This document shows, in pieces, positions 8,242 through 16,948 of a stretch of 37,683 nucleotides of DNA. A program made the position numbers and the translations under genes. The notes beneath the pieces are model-generated. The model was not told where the DNA came from. It made no database searches and was given only the letters and a program-made list of their open reading frames with translations. Positions within the stretch are counted from its first letter, which is position 1; each line of letters begins with the position of its first letter. The stretch lies in the NCBI RefSeq assembly GCF_021261325.1, contig NZ_JAJSBI010000050.1, positions 1-37,683 of the forward strand. Direction: 5' to 3'. The stretch is from Streptomyces guryensis. Its GTDB lineage: Bacteria; Actinomycetota; Actinomycetes; Streptomycetales; Streptomycetaceae.

Positions 8242-9162
8242 ATGACCGCCACCATCGGGCCGGCGACGCCGCGCGGTGCGCGTCGGCCCCGGGGCGCCCG
8301 GCGAACCGCTGTCGCCTGGCTGTTCCTCGCACCGTTCGCCCTGGTGTTCCTGCTCTACACGGCGATACCCACCGTCGCCGCGCTCGGGTTCAGCCTCACC
8401 GATCTGCACGGCACGGACCTGCGGCATCCGCTCGCCGTCGACTTCACCGGAATCCAGAACTACCTCCGGCTGCTGGAAGACTCGAGCTTCCTGCGGGACA
8501 TCCTCAACACCGTCCTGTTCGTGGCCGTCGGTGTGCCGTTGACGATGGGGTTCGGATTCGCGCTCGCCCTTGCGCTCAACTCCGGCATCCGGCGGCTGCG
8601 CGGCACCTTCCGTACCGTCTTCTTCGCACCGGTCGTCACGAACGTCGTGGCCGTCGCCATGATCTGGCAGTACGCCTTCAACACCAACGGCACCGTCAAC
8701 AAGGTGCTCGGTGCCATCGGTTTCGCCGGGCCGAACTGGCTGGACGACACGCACCTGGCCATGCCCGTGGTCATCGCCCTCGGCGTCTGGCGCAACTTCG
8801 GCATCGCGATGGTGCTGTTCCTCGCAGGCCTGCAGGCGGTGCCGCAGGACGTGTATGAGGCCGCCTCCCTCGACGGGGCCGGCCGGTGGCGTCAGCTCAG
8901 GCACATCACCCTGCCGTTGCTGATGCCGACCACGCTGATGGTGTCGGTGCTGCTGACCGTCTTCTACCTCCAGGTGTTCGACGAGCCGTATCTGCTCACC
9001 AACGGCGGCCCGCTGGGGTCCACCGAGTCGGTGGCGCTGTACACCTACCACGAGTTCGGCGTCGGCGAGTTCGGCGTGTCCTCGGCGGCGTCCTTCGTGA
9101 TGCTCCTGCTCGTGACGTTGGTGAGCATCGTCCAGTTCCGAATGCTGAGGCCCCGCGCATGA
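8242..9162 (+). CDS. Sugar ABC transporter permease, MalF type
   Basis: A 306-residue inner-membrane permease of the CUT1 carbohydrate importer group. About six hydrophobic segments are visible, starting with VAWLFLAPFALVFLLYTAIP near residue 28. The cytoplasmic EAA loop that contacts the ATPase is clear in EAASLDGAGRWRQLRHITLP, near residue 210. It forms a heterodimer with the next gene product. The stop overlaps the next start by four bases (ATGA at 9159-9162), which indicates translational coupling. No ATPase gene is present in the operon; streptomycetes commonly use a shared MsiK-type ATPase for such systems, which I infer here. Confidence 0.93.
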   Translation: MTATIGPATPRGARRPRGARRTAVAWLFLAPFALVFLLYTAIPTVAALGFSLTDLHGTDLRHPLAVDFTGIQNYLRLLEDSSFLRDILNTVLFVAVGVPLTMGFGFALALALNSGIRRLRGTFRTVFFAPVVTNVVAVAMIWQYAFNTNGTVNKVLGAIGFAGPNWLDDTHLAMPVVIALGVWRNFGIAMVLFLAGLQAVPQDVYEAASLDGAGRWRQLRHITLPLLMPTTLMVSVLLTVFYLQVFDEPYLLTNGGPLGSTESVALYTYHEFGVGEFGVSSAASFVMLLLVTLVSIVQFRMLRPRA

Positions 9163-10040
9163 CCACGATCGCCGCACCGCGGAATGCCGAGATGACAGGC
9201 GAACGGACGCACATGCGCCGCCGGTCCGTCGCCCGTCCCCTGCTGTACGGCGCGCTCGTGCTGTGCGCGTTGCTCACGATGCTGCCGTTCGTCTGGGTGC
9301 TCAGCGGCTCGCTGCGCAGCCTCGGCGAGATCCGCTCCGACCCCGGAGCCTGGCTTCCGCACCACGTCACCCTCGACAACTTCGTACGACTGTTCCAGAC
9401 CGAGGGCTTCGGCCGGTTCCTGGTCAACAGCATCGTGGTCGCGGTCATCGTCGTCGCCGGCAACATCGTGGCGGCGTCGGCCGCGGGTTACGCGCTCGCC
9501 AAGCTGGACTTCGCGGGCAAGCGGATCGCGTTCGGCGCGGTCATGGCGGCGATGATGGTGCCGTTCACCACGGTGTTCGTCACCCAGTTCGTGATCACCG
9601 TCGACCTGGGCCTGGCGGACACCCTCACCGGTATCGCCCTGCCCGGTGCGGCGCTGCCGCTGTCCGTGTTCATCATGCGGCAGTACGCCCTGTCGGTCCC
9701 CGACGAACTACTGGAAGCGGCCCGGATCGACGGGGCGGGCGAGTTCCGGATCTTTTTCCGGATCTTTCTGCCGCTTGCGGGCCCCGCCGTCGCGACGATC
9801 ACGATCATGTCGTTCCTCTACTCGTGGAACAACTTCATCTGGCCTCTCATCGTCGCCCAGAGCACCTCCAGCTACACGCTGCCGGTGGGCCTCGCCGCCA
9901 CCAGCCAGGCCGCCGCGCACGTCACCGACTACGGCCTGATGCTCGCCGGCGCGATCGTCGTGATGCTGCCGGTCCTCGTCCTCTTCCTTTTCCTGCAGCG
10001 CTTCTTCGTGCAGGGCATCTCCGGCACGGGAATGCGGTGA
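9159..10040 (+). CDS. Sugar ABC transporter permease, MalG type
   Basis: A 293-residue permease, partner of the preceding MalF-type protein. The start is the ATG at 9159 within the ATGA overlap; the frame is open further upstream, but that part is a shadow of the previous gene. Six hydrophobic segments are visible, beginning PLLYGALVLCALLTMLPFVW. The EAA loop is EAARIDGAGEFRIFFRIFLP, near residue 190. The C-terminal LFLQRFFVQGISGTGMR is typical of CUT1 MalG-like subunits. The stop overlaps the GTG start of the esterase gene by three bases. Confidence 0.93.
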   Translation: MTTIAAPRNAEMTGERTHMRRRSVARPLLYGALVLCALLTMLPFVWVLSGSLRSLGEIRSDPGAWLPHHVTLDNFVRLFQTEGFGRFLVNSIVVAVIVVAGNIVAASAAGYALAKLDFAGKRIAFGAVMAAMMVPFTTVFVTQFVITVDLGLADTLTGIALPGAALPLSVFIMRQYALSVPDELLEAARIDGAGEFRIFFRIFLPLAGPAVATITIMSFLYSWNNFIWPLIVAQSTSSYTLPVGLAATSQAAAHVTDYGLMLAGAIVVMLPVLVLFLFLQRFFVQGISGTGMR

Positions 10041-11401
10041 CCGCGGTGCATGTGGTGGACGTGGTGGAGGCTCCTGTGGGTACGATCATCGGCCGCCGCA
10101 CCGGCCGGGTTCGGCGTTTCCTCGGCGTGCCGTTCGCCGAAGCACCCGTCGGTGCACGGCGGTTCGCGGCGCCGGTGCCACGCGGCCGGTTCACGCAGCC
10201 GTTCGACGCGTCCCGGCACTGTGCCACCTCGCAGCGCGTGCCGCTGTTCGCCACGACCACCATTCCTGAGCCGTCGGTGCCGGGTGACGACGTACTGAAC
10301 CTGAGTGTGGTCGCCCCCGCGAACGGTGTGTCATGCCCGGTGCTGGTGTGGATTCACGGCGGCGGCTTCCTCGCGGGCAGCCCGGCCAGTCCGTGGTACG
10401 ACGGTCGCGCCTTCGCCCGCGACGGAATCGTCACTGTGACGCCTGGCTACCGGCTCGGCGTCGACGGGTTCGCCCCGCTGGACGGCGTACCCCCGAACCT
10501 CGGGCTGCGCGACCTGCTGCTCGCGCTCGACTGGGTGCGGGAGAACATCGCGGCTTTCGGCGGTGACCCGGGCCGGGTCACCGTCGCCGGCCAGTCGGCC
10601 GGAGGCGGGGTGGTGCTCGCGCTGCTCTCCTCGCCCCTCGGCAGTGGTCGCTTCCACCGAGCGGTCAGTGTGTCCGGCGGCTTCTTCGAGGTGGACGCGG
10701 ACGCCGTGCGCTACTTCGCCGGGCGGCTCGGTGACCGGCTCGGCGTGCCGCCGACGCGCGACGGCTTCGGCGGCCTCACGGTGGAAAGCGTTCAGCAAGG
10801 CGTCCGTCTGCTGCGGAGCGAACGTGGCGACGACGGCCCGCTCGTGCTCGGTCCGGTCGTCGGCGACGACGTCCTTCCCATGCCCGTCGCCGAGGGACTG
10901 GCCGTGTACGGGCACGGTGTGCCGCTGCTGCTCGGCGCGACGGGCGACGAGTTCGACGGCGGCGCCCGGGGCATCGGCAGCGCCGCCGCTCGCGCGGCGG
11001 GCACCCGTTTGACGGACACTCTGTTCCGCGCCGCCTGTCCGCGCGCGGCGGCCTCGCGTCGCGACGCAACCGCCGGCACCTGGCTGTACTCCTTCGAATG
11101 GCTCTCCCCCGTACTCGGTGGAGCCGTGCACTGCGCCGACATCCCGTTCTTCTTCGACGTACTCGACGCGCCGGGTACCGCCGAGGCCCTTGGAACACAG
11201 CCGCCCTCGGAACTCGCCACGTCCATGCACGCCGACCTGGCCGCGTTCGTCCACGGCCGGTCGCCGGCCTGGGAGCCGGCGACCGGGAGGCTCGGCGACC
11301 CCGCTCGCGAATACGGCAGGCCCGGGGCGGCGCCTACGGCCGACACCACGGGCGTGTACGACCCGGTGGTGGCGGGGTCCGTTACACCGGAGGCGTGCTG
11401 A
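10037..11401 (+). CDS. Type B carboxylesterase / lipase-family hydrolase
   Basis: A 454-residue alpha/beta-hydrolase of the carboxylesterase type B family. The family signatures are in order: RRFLGVPFAEAPVGARRFA near residue 28, the oxyanion-hole motif WIHGGGFLAGS near 105, and the nucleophile elbow GQSAGGG near 186. The acidic residue is probably in GATGDEFDGG, and the His in VHCADIPFFFDVL near 365. There is no signal peptide, so it acts in the cytoplasm. It is slightly short for the family but appears complete. The GTG at 10037 overlaps the permease stop, and its own stop overlaps the ROK gene start (TGATG). In this context it probably deacylates the imported compound; the substrate is unknown. 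Confidence 0.9.
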   Translation: MTAVHVVDVVEAPVGTIIGRRTGRVRRFLGVPFAEAPVGARRFAAPVPRGRFTQPFDASRHCATSQRVPLFATTTIPEPSVPGDDVLNLSVVAPANGVSCPVLVWIHGGGFLAGSPASPWYDGRAFARDGIVTVTPGYRLGVDGFAPLDGVPPNLGLRDLLLALDWVRENIAAFGGDPGRVTVAGQSAGGGVVLALLSSPLGSGRFHRAVSVSGGFFEVDADAVRYFAGRLGDRLGVPPTRDGFGGLTVESVQQGVRLLRSERGDDGPLVLGPVVGDDVLPMPVAEGLAVYGHGVPLLLGATGDEFDGGARGIGSAAARAAGTRLTDTLFRAACPRAAASRRDATAGTWLYSFEWLSPVLGGAVHCADIPFFFDVLDAPGTAEALGTQPPSELATSMHADLAAFVHGRSPAWEPATGRLGDPAREYGRPGAAPTADTTGVYDPVVAGSVTPEAC

Positions 11402-12540
11402 TGCCCGGAATGAATCAGAGCGCCGTCCGGCGGGTCAACACCTCGGTGATCCTTCGCGCGCTGGCGGTGTCCGCCGAGCCGATGACGCTGGCCGAGCTGT
11501 CCGAACGGGTCGGCCTGTCCCGCCGCACCATCGAAGTCGTCCTGGACGCACTCGTCGACGCGGGCTGGGTGAGCGAACTCGACCGGGTGCCGGTGAGCGG
11601 CTGCGCCGGGCGCCCCGCTCGCCGGTACGAACTGCGGGCCGACCACGCGCTGCTGGCGGCTGTGCGCGTCACCACCCTGGACGTGTCCGCGGTCGTCGCC
11701 GACGTGCGTGGCCGCATCGTCGGCCGGGCGCACCGGCCGCTGCGCGCCTACCAGGATCCGCAGGCCACGCTCGACGACGCGGCGGCGCTGGTGCGGCAGG
11801 CGCTCGACGACGCGCGCGGGTCGGCCGACCGGCTGCGGGCCGGCGCGATCGCGAGCGGTGGCGCGATCGACGACGACGGCGTCGTACGGCGTCTGGTGCA
11901 CACCACGCGATGGGAGGGCGTGCACCTGCCCAAGGAACTCGGGCGGCGCGTCGGTGTGCCGTGGTTCGCGGACAACGACACCAATCTCGGTGCGCTCGCC
12001 GAGCGTTGGCGGGGGGCGGCCGGTGACCACGACAACGTCGTATGGGCGATGCTCGGGAACCGGACCGGTCTGGGCATCCTCATACGCGGGGACGTACACC
12101 GTGGTTTCGAGGGCGCCGCGGGCGAGATCGCCGAGGCGGTGTCGCTGCCGGCCGGCTCGGTCGAGGACCGTCCCGTGGCGTGGCTGACCTCACCGGATCC
12201 GGCCCGGCGGCGTGTCGCGCTCGGCCGCTTCGCCGCGGCTCGGGCCGGCGATACGGCGGCGCTCGCGGAGGTCGACGAGTTCGTGGAGAACATCGCGTCG
12301 ATCCTCACCACCCTGTCGTGGACGGTCGCGCCGTCGCTCATCGTGCTCGGCGGCGGGCTGGAGGACGCGGCCGATGTGCTGCTGCCCCGGGTGCGCGAGG
12401 CGATGCACGGCGCGCGTACCCCCGCCGTCGAACTGCGCGCCACCGTACTGGGCTCCGACGGCCCGCTCATCGGCGCCGTCAAGTTCGTGCTCGACCACAT
12501 GGACACCGAGTTGTTCGGCCCGCCCGTCCCGAGCGCGTGA
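11401..12540 (+). CDS. ROK-family transcriptional regulator
   Basis: A 379-residue repressor-type protein with an N-terminal winged helix (MTLAELSERVGLSRRTIEVV, about residues 27-55) followed by a ROK (repressor/ORF/kinase) sugar-sensing domain. The ATP/sugar-site Asp region is seen in FADNDTNLGALAE. The usual zinc-binding G-H-x9-C-x-C-G-x2-G-C stretch is absent: after GFEGAAGEIAEAVSLPAG the cysteines are missing, so this is a divergent, probably non-kinase regulator. The ATG at 11401 shares a base with the esterase stop. Being encoded inside the operon suggests autoregulation by a pathway sugar, perhaps through the CCGAAAT sites upstream of 6933, which is inference. Confidence 0.88.
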   Translation: MPGMNQSAVRRVNTSVILRALAVSAEPMTLAELSERVGLSRRTIEVVLDALVDAGWVSELDRVPVSGCAGRPARRYELRADHALLAAVRVTTLDVSAVVADVRGRIVGRAHRPLRAYQDPQATLDDAAALVRQALDDARGSADRLRAGAIASGGAIDDDGVVRRLVHTTRWEGVHLPKELGRRVGVPWFADNDTNLGALAERWRGAAGDHDNVVWAMLGNRTGLGILIRGDVHRGFEGAAGEIAEAVSLPAGSVEDRPVAWLTSPDPARRRVALGRFAAARAGDTAALAEVDEFVENIASILTTLSWTVAPSLIVLGGGLEDAADVLLPRVREAMHGARTPAVELRATVLGSDGPLIGAVKFVLDHMDTELFGPPVPSA

Positions 12541-12599
12541 TCGCGCATCCCACCAGCACTTTCCCCTCACACCACGTTTCACAGGACAGGAGCCCGACC

Positions 12600-14126
12600 A
12601 TGACCGGCACCAGCAGGACCGGCGTACTCATCGTGGGCAGCGGCATCATGGGATCCGTCGTGGCCCGGCTGCTGCGGGACACCGATCCGACGCTGGACAT
12701 CACCATGGTCGACGGCGGCCGGCCGATCGGATCGGCCCCCGGCCTGCACCTGCACGACCTCGACGACCCGGCTCTGTGGTCGCGCTACAACGAACGGGTC
12801 GCCACCGGCATCCAGGGCCTGTACACGGGCGCCGAAGTGGTGCGCGACGTCGCGAGCAGCATCACCGGCCTGGCACCCGGCATGTTCCACGCGCTCGCCT
12901 TCGGCGAGGACGCCGAGGCGATGCCGGCTGCCGCGCTCGCGTGGAACGCGGGCGGCATGGGAGTGCACTGGACCGCGGCGACGCCCTGGCCCGCCGGGGA
13001 CGAGGTGTTCGACTTCGGCGACCCGGACCGCTGGGCGAAGGATCTGGACACCGCGCACCGCCTGCTCGCGGTCACGCCCGCCGCCATCGGCCCAACCTCG
13101 GTCGGGCAGCGGGTACTTGACGTGCTGTGCCGACGCTACGACGGCGTCGGACCGGACGACCGGCGGCCGCAGCCGATGCCGATGGCGGTCACCGCGACAC
13201 CGGCGGGACCCATGCCGCGCACGGCTCCGGGCACGGTCTTCCCCTCGATCGCGGCGGGCGGGGACCCGGCCTTCACGCTCCTGACCGGCACCCTCGCCAC
13301 GGCTCTCGTCACCGAGTGCGGCAGGGTCGCCGGCGCCCGGCTGCGTCGCGTGGCCGACGGCGCCGAGTCCGAACTCCCCGCGGACACCGTGGTGGTGTGC
13401 GCCGACGCCCTGCGCACCCCGCAACTGCTGTTCGCTTCCGGCATACGGCCCACGGCACTGGGGCGTCACCTCAACGAGCACGCGTTCATCAGCGCCCGGG
13501 TGCTGCTCGACCTCGACCGGTTCGGCATCGGCCTCGACGCCCTGCCCCTGCCGCTCCCCGGCGAGTTCGCCACGGACTCGCTCTGGCTGCCGCAGAACGG
13601 AGCGGCACAGCCGTTCCACGGCCAGATCATGAACCGCACGTACGTGGACGAGGCCGGCCGCCCCCTGGCGCACTCCGTGGGCCTGTCCCTGTACGCCCCC
13701 GTCGAGTCCCGCCCCGAGAACCGGCTCGTCTTCTCGGAGTCGGACACCGACCTCGCCGGGATGCCACGGTTCACCGTCGAGTTCGGCTACTCCCACGCCG
13801 ACCGCGAGCTGATCAGCCGGGCACTTGAGCAAGTCCGGTCGCTCGCCGAGGAGTTCGGCACGTTCGATCCCGAGACCGAACTGGCCCTGCTCCCGCCCGG
13901 CTCGTCACTGCACCAGACCGGCACCGTCCGGGCAGGCAGTGCCGATGACGGCACCAGCGTGTGCGACCCCGACGGCCGGGTGTGGGGCTTCGACAACCTG
14001 TATCTCGCGGGCAACGGCGTGATCCCCACCGCGATGGCCGCCAACGTCACGCTGGCCGGCGCGGTGACCGCCGTACGGGCCGCGCGCGCCGTCGCCGAAC
14101 ACATCACCGCGCCCGCCGCCCACTGA
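12600..14126 (+). CDS. GMC flavoprotein oxidoreductase, pyranose-2-oxidase-like
   Basis: A 508-residue FAD enzyme. The N-terminal dinucleotide fold is clear (VLIVGSGIMGSVVARLL, G13-x-G15-x-x-G18). The motif GGMGVHWTAATPWP around His123 corresponds to the GGM-x-T-H-W segment of pyranose oxidases, where this His can carry covalent FAD. The active-site pair appears as His438 (SSLHQTGTVRAG) and Asn482 (AMAANVTLAG), followed by the usual C-terminal FAD contact. Pyranose oxidases and the related C-glycoside 3-oxidases oxidise a ring hydroxyl of free sugars or glycosides. The gene sits next to TIM-barrel isomerase-like genes, a pairing known from oxidative deglycosylation pathways. The start has AGGAG at good spacing after a 59-base gap, so it may be moderately uncoupled from the regulator gene. 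Confidence 0.88.
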   Translation: MTGTSRTGVLIVGSGIMGSVVARLLRDTDPTLDITMVDGGRPIGSAPGLHLHDLDDPALWSRYNERVATGIQGLYTGAEVVRDVASSITGLAPGMFHALAFGEDAEAMPAAALAWNAGGMGVHWTAATPWPAGDEVFDFGDPDRWAKDLDTAHRLLAVTPAAIGPTSVGQRVLDVLCRRYDGVGPDDRRPQPMPMAVTATPAGPMPRTAPGTVFPSIAAGGDPAFTLLTGTLATALVTECGRVAGARLRRVADGAESELPADTVVVCADALRTPQLLFASGIRPTALGRHLNEHAFISARVLLDLDRFGIGLDALPLPLPGEFATDSLWLPQNGAAQPFHGQIMNRTYVDEAGRPLAHSVGLSLYAPVESRPENRLVFSESDTDLAGMPRFTVEFGYSHADRELISRALEQVRSLAEEFGTFDPETELALLPPGSSLHQTGTVRAGSADDGTSVCDPDGRVWGFDNLYLAGNGVIPTAMAANVTLAGAVTAVRAARAVAEHITAPAAH

Positions 14127-14141
14127 GAGGGAACGAGAACC

Positions 14142-14750
14142 GTGATCGACATCCAGAAGGAATACCGCGTGGCGCTACCCGCGTGGATCGACGACGAACT
14201 CGCCGACGTGCCTGCCGTCATCCCCGACCGCGAGGGCCGGATGCGCCTCGTGCACCGCCTCGCCGAACGCAACTGGCGTGAGGGCAACGGCGGTCCGTTC
14301 GCGGCACTCGTCGCCGAGCAGGACACCGGCCGGATCATCTCGGTCGGCGTGAACGTCGTACTCACCTCCGGTGTCTCCAGCGCGCACGCCGAGGTGGTCG
14401 CGCTGGGCCTCGCCCAGACGGCGACCGGCGGCTGGGACCTCGGCGGCGAGGGCGCGCCGGCGCACGAGCTGGTCGTCAACTGGCGTCCGTGCGTGCAGTG
14501 TTACGGCGCCACGATGTGGTCCGGGGTGCGTGGTCTCGTGGTCGCGGGTGAGGGGCCGGACCTGGAGGAGATCACGACCTTCGACGAGGGCCCGCTCGGC
14601 GCGGACTGGGCCGAGCAGTTCGAGGCACGCGGCATCAAGGTCGTACGGGATGTGCTGCGGGACGAGGCGCTCGCCGTGTTCCGCGGCTACCGGGACGCCG
14701 TGGACGCGGAAGGCGTCACCGTCTACAACGCCCGCGGAGGCGCCGCATGA
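14142..14750 (+). CDS. Nucleoside/guanine-deaminase-like CDA-fold protein
   Basis: A 202-residue cytosolic protein of the cytidine-deaminase-like superfamily. The zinc site is complete: His82-Ala-Glu84 (SAHAEVVALGLAQ) and Pro116-Cys117-x-x-Cys120 (WRPCVQCYGAT), the layout of bacterial guanine deaminases and tRNA adenosine deaminases. The N-terminal 50 residues (LVHRLAERNWREGNGGPFAA) also fit that group, where GGPFAA precedes the substrate pocket. The GTG at 14142 follows GAGAGGGAA, and the stop overlaps the next start (ATGA). A base deaminase inside a sugar-uptake and sugar-oxidation operon suggests that the substrate is a nucleoside-like or N-heterocyclic glycoside; the true substrate is unknown. 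Confidence 0.88.
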   Translation: MIDIQKEYRVALPAWIDDELADVPAVIPDREGRMRLVHRLAERNWREGNGGPFAALVAEQDTGRIISVGVNVVLTSGVSSAHAEVVALGLAQTATGGWDLGGEGAPAHELVVNWRPCVQCYGATMWSGVRGLVVAGEGPDLEEITTFDEGPLGADWAEQFEARGIKVVRDVLRDEALAVFRGYRDAVDAEGVTVYNARGGAA

Positions 14751-15742
14751 CACCGCTGGATCCGCCGGCACCCCGTTTCGCGACCGACGTCATCACCTTC
14801 TACCACCCGGACTTCTGGGGACTGGACTCCGCCGACGCGCTGCGCGACTGGGCCCGCGACCATCCCCGGCCCTTCTGGGAACGCGTGATGGACGCGCTGG
14901 CGGAGGCCGGGGTCACCGGCCTGGAACTGACCTTCGCACCCGGCGACATCGACTCGGCTCTGCGCGCCTTCGGCAGCGCGGCCTCCTTCCGCCGCGAGCT
15001 GGCAACCCGCGGCCTGTCCGTGGTGAGCGCGTTCGTCGCCGGCAGCGACGCCCCCGACTGGCGGCAGAGCGGCAACCGGCCCGCGATCGTCGCCGACGCC
15101 GAGCGACGCGCCGCCTTCCTCTCCGAGGTGGGGGCGGAACTGCTCGTCGCCGGACTGCCGATGCGGACGACGTTCGGGACGCGTCCGCCCTTCTTCGTGG
15201 ACGCCGCGTACATGACCCGGATGGCCGACATCGCCCATGTGGTCGGCGAGGCCGTCTCCCGCTACGGCGTGAAGCTCGCCTTCCACACGGAGTCCAACAG
15301 CACCCTCTGGTACGAGAGGGACATCGACCTGTTCATGGCGCTGACCGATCCGCGCTACGTGTGGCTGTGCCCCGACTCATGCCACATCGCGCTCGGCGGA
15401 GGCGACCCCGTCGCCGTGGCGCGCCGCCACTCCCAGCGCATCGCGCTCGCGCACTGGAAGGACGCCGTCAAGCCGATCGACGTCGAACTCACCATCGACG
15501 ACACGGTCTTCGCCCAGCAACAGCCCTACATGACCGAACTGGGCACCGGCATCGTGGACTGGAGGGCGTGGGCCGACGCAATGTCCCGTACTCCCGGCGC
15601 CGACATCGTCCTCGTCGAGCTGGACGAGGCGGCCGATCCCATTGCCGCTCTGCGGGCGGGAAGGGCCGTCGTGGAGGGGGCCCGGGCGCGGCCGGCGGTC
15701 GGCGATCACGCCGCGCGCATCGAAAGGCAGGGCCAGACATGA
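14747..15742 (+). CDS. Xylose-isomerase-like TIM-barrel protein (sugar isomerase/epimerase or lyase)
   Basis: A 331-residue member of the AP-endonuclease-2 / xylose-isomerase-like TIM-barrel family. Likely metal ligands and catalytic residues are His180 and Glu182 (LAFHTESNS), Asp210 and His213 (CPDSCHIALGGG), His236 and Asp239 (LAHWKDA), and Glu291 (LVELDEA). There is no signal peptide. Members of this fold isomerise sugars, epimerise keto-sugars or, in oxidative C-/O-deglycosylation systems, catalyse beta-elimination from 3-keto-glycosides. Overlapping ATGA junctions at both ends tie it to the deaminase-like gene and to the dehydrogenase gene. The lyase role is inference from context; simple isomerase activity is equally possible. 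Confidence 0.85.
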   Translation: MTPLDPPAPRFATDVITFYHPDFWGLDSADALRDWARDHPRPFWERVMDALAEAGVTGLELTFAPGDIDSALRAFGSAASFRRELATRGLSVVSAFVAGSDAPDWRQSGNRPAIVADAERRAAFLSEVGAELLVAGLPMRTTFGTRPPFFVDAAYMTRMADIAHVVGEAVSRYGVKLAFHTESNSTLWYERDIDLFMALTDPRYVWLCPDSCHIALGGGDPVAVARRHSQRIALAHWKDAVKPIDVELTIDDTVFAQQQPYMTELGTGIVDWRAWADAMSRTPGADIVLVELDEAADPIAALRAGRAVVEGARARPAVGDHAARIERQGQT

Positions 15743-16948
15743 CGGCTCCCGCTGGGCACTCCCCGCACGCGCCCTCCACCGACGGCACCCCCGCCCGGTC
15801 CACACCCGTCACAGCGAGCGCGGCCCGCCGGGCGCGGCGCACCCCGCACCTGCGGGTCGCCGTCCTCGGCGCGGGCATGATCGGCGACGTCCATCTGCGC
15901 AGCGCACGCGCGAGCGGGGCCGAGGTCGTCGGCGTCCTGTCCTCCACGGCCGAGCGCAGCCTCGCGGCGGCCGAACGCTGGCAGGTCGATGTCGGATACC
16001 CGGACCTCGACGCCGTCCTGAGCGACGACACGATCGACGTCGTCCACGTCTGCACCCCCAACCACCTGCACGTCGCTCAGGCGGTCGCCGCCCTGCGGGC
16101 AGACAAACACGTCATCTGCGAGAAACCGATCGCGACGACCGCGACCGACGCCCAACACCTCGTGGATACGGCCGAGTCGGCGGGCCGGATCGTCGCCGTG
16201 CCGTTCGTCTACCGCTACCACCCCATGGTCCGCGAGTTGCGGGCCCGTGTCGCGGCGGGTGGATCCGGCGGCCGTCGGCGCCTCGCGGGCGTTCGCCGAC
16301 ATCGGGTCGCACTGGTTCGACCTGGTCGAATGGGTGGCCGGGGTCCGGGTCGCCGAACTGCTCGCCGAGACGACCACGACAGTGGCCGACCGGCCCCGCG
16401 TCGGCGGCCCGACGTTCGGCAACGGGGCCTCCTCCGACGCGGCCCGCGTCACGGTCACGACGGAGGACGCCCTCGCGGTCGTCGGCCGTACGACCGAGGG
16501 GGTACTGGTGTCGGTGACGGTCTCCCAGGTGTCGGCGGGCCGGAAGAACCGGCTGTGGTTCGAGCTCGACGGGGCGCACGCCAGTGCCGTCTTCGACCAG
16601 GAGCTCCCCGAGTCCCTGTGGCTGGGCCGTCCGGACCGGACCGAGACGCTGGTGCGTGACCCGTCCGTCAACTCGCCCGACGCCGCCCGCCTCTCGGTCG
16701 TACCGGCGGGGCACCCGCAGGGTTACCCGGAGTGTTTCGAGAACTTCGTCAAAGAGACCTACACGGCCGTCCGCGGCAGCCACCCCGAGGGCCTGCCGAC
16801 GGTACGGGACGGGCTGCGCTCGGCCCGCCTGGTCGACGCGGTCATGACCTCGGCGGCACACCGCGCATGGACACCCGTCGACGATGCGTCACCCACCGAC
16901 GAACCGACACACGACCCGACCGAAGAGCACGGAGGACACCTGCGATGA
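15739..16948 (+). pseudogene. Gfo/Idh/MocA-family dehydrogenase, interrupted by deletion and frameshift
   Basis: From the ATG at 15739 (ATGA overlap) the protein reads through a 40-residue leader into a Rossmann fold, LRVAVLGAGMIGDVHLRSAR, then VVHVCTPNHLHVAQAVAALR and the family signature HVICEKPIATT. At about 16255-16262, after VRELRARVAAG, homology leaves this frame. It resumes in the +1 frame as RVDPAAVGASRAFADIGSHW and runs to the stop at 16948. In intact relatives about 25-30 residues (a beta-strand and the ...NWRVD lead-in) separate these parts, so there is a small deletion plus a shift. The enzyme would be NAD(P)-dependent and act on a sugar or keto-sugar. It is either a true pseudogene, a sequencing error, or expressed as two pieces (a GTG occurs at 16247). 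Confidence 0.85.

Noticed and set aside
8065..9177. 370-codon minus-strand frame opposite the permease genes
   Set aside because: His/Glu/Arg-rich composition typical of antisense frames in high-G+C genes; the plus-strand permease with its EAA motif is clearly the coding strand.
10331..11254. 307-codon minus-strand frame opposite the esterase
   Set aside because: Antisense shadow; the esterase on the plus strand has all catalytic motifs.
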